Of a stretch of DNA of 5,807 bases, positions 5,146 through 5,807 are shown piece after piece. The notes beneath the pieces are model-generated. The model saw only the letters and a program-made list of their open reading frames with translations, was not told the origin of the DNA and searched no databases. Made by a program: the position numbers and the translations under genes. Position 1 is the first letter of the stretch, and every line of letters starts with the position of its first letter. The stretch is from Verrucomicrobiales bacterium (GTDB lineage: Bacteria > Verrucomicrobiota > Verrucomicrobiia > Limisphaerales > RI-55), in contig DNDP01000110.1 of the NCBI GenBank assembly GCA_003484235.1, positions 8,320 through 14,126 of the forward strand. The letters are read 5' to 3'.

Positions 5146-5807
5146 ATGAAATCTGAAATGAGAATTCCTTCGAGAGACTTGCGGCGTCGGCTGGCCGCGA
5201 TTGCCATTTTCCTGCTGGGATTGGCATCCGCCATCCCGGTCGCCGCCGCCACGAAACCCAACATCCTCTTCCTGTTCGCCGACGATCAGTGCTACGAGAC
5301 AATCGCCGCCCTCGGGCACACGGACATCGAAACGCCGAACCTCGACCGGCTGGTCCGCGCCGGCACCACCTTCACACACGCCTACAACATGGGCGCATGG
5401 CACGGCGCGGTGTGTGTAGCCAGCCGCACGATGTTGAACACCGGCCGCTCCGTCTGGCGGTCCCGCGCTCTGGAGCCCAAGCTCGCCGATGAGGTGAAGG
5501 CCGGGCGGTTCTGGTCCCAGCTGCTGAAAACCGCCGGCTACGAGACCTACATGAGCGGCAAATGGCACGTGCAGGCCGACGCCACCAAAGTCTTCGACCA
5601 TGTCGTCCACGTGCGCCCGGGCATGCCCAACCAGACCCCGGAAGGCTATTACCGGCCGATCGACGGGAAGCCGGACAAGTGGTCGCCTTACGATCCGAAG
5701 TTCGAGGGCTTCTGGAAGGGCGGGAGACATTGGAGCGAGGTGCTGGCCGACGACGCCGAAGGATTTCTCCGGCAGGCCGCAACGAAGGAGGATCCGTTCT
5801 TCATGTA
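5146..5807 (+). CDS. Exported type I (formylglycine-dependent) sulfatase, 3' end cut by window
   Basis: From the ATG at 5146 the frame stays open to the window end, giving 220 complete codons, about the first 40-45% of a typical sulfatase. The N-terminus has a basic stretch (R10-R15), a hydrophobic core (16-31) and a likely signal peptidase site near PVAAA (31-35). The mature protein opens with KPNILFLFADDQ (37-48), whose Asp pair binds calcium. The sulfatase signature is C90-V-A-S-R94, the C-x-A/P-x-R motif whose Cys is converted to formylglycine, followed by TMLNTGR (95-101). GYETYMSGKWH (131-141) carries the Lys and His of the active site. These show an S1-family sulfatase hydrolysing sulfate esters, probably on glycans, in the periplasm or outside. 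ATG at 5158 is an alternative start. The gene follows the aldolase by 10 bases with only a weak GGA ribosome site. The substrate subfamily cannot be set without the C-terminal half. Confidence 0.95.
   Translation, partial: MKSEMRIPSRDLRRRLAAIAIFLLGLASAIPVAAATKPNILFLFADDQCYETIAALGHTDIETPNLDRLVRAGTTFTHAYNMGAWHGAVCVASRTMLNTGRSVWRSRALEPKLADEVKAGRFWSQLLKTAGYETYMSGKWHVQADATKVFDHVVHVRPGMPNQTPEGYYRPIDGKPDKWSPYDPKFEGFWKGGRHWSEVLADDAEGFLRQAATKEDPFFM

Noticed and set aside
3683..5264. Two overlapping minus-strand open frames (385 and 431 codons) opposite the methyltransferase and aldolase
   Set aside because: Their translations have low-complexity Arg-rich stretches and no domain, while the plus strand carries clear enzyme motifs across the same bases.

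Overview
The window is about 5.8 kb of GC-rich bacterial DNA with six protein-coding genes: five on the plus strand and one on the minus strand. Both end genes are cut by the window edges. The gene mix is a secreted FGly sulfatase, a secreted leucine-rich-repeat protein, a secreted propeller-plus-toroid protein, a KDPG-type aldolase and a BASS-family transporter, and starts mostly lack a good Shine-Dalgarno sequence. This fits the PVC superphylum best (Verrucomicrobiota first, then Planctomycetota or Lentisphaerota). That placement is inferred from gene content only; there is no rRNA or other marker gene here.

Layout. Bases 2-1609 (+) hold the 3' part of a gene for an exported protein with an N-terminal propeller-like segment and a large helical domain of unassigned function. 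After 39 bases comes a sodium-coupled BASS/SBF transporter (1649-2644, +). It converges on a secreted LRR protein (2683-3513, -), with only 38 bases between the two stop codons. A 262-base divergent region (3514-3775) separates the LRR gene from a rightward run: a class I SAM-dependent methyltransferase (3776-4426), a 2-keto-3-deoxy-6-phosphogluconate/4-hydroxy-2-oxoglutarate aldolase (4506-5135) and, 10 bases later, the 5' part of an exported sulfatase (from 5146 to the window end).

How the genes may work together (inference). The sulfatase would strip sulfate from a sulfated glycan outside the cytoplasm. The released sugar acids or deoxy sugars could be catabolised to a 2-keto-3-deoxy intermediate, which the aldolase splits into pyruvate and an aldehyde. 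The BASS transporter keeps every sodium-site residue I can check, but its substrate is open and could be an organic or keto acid. The upstream propeller/toroid protein may act on a glycan too, but its catalytic role is unproven. The methyltransferase and LRR protein have no clear link to this pathway.

I see no RNA gene, CRISPR array, insertion sequence, attachment site or origin. Nothing here is convincing as a wholly new multi-gene system. The least explained parts are the propeller/toroid protein, the methyltransferase with its odd start region, and the sulfatase-aldolase pairing.
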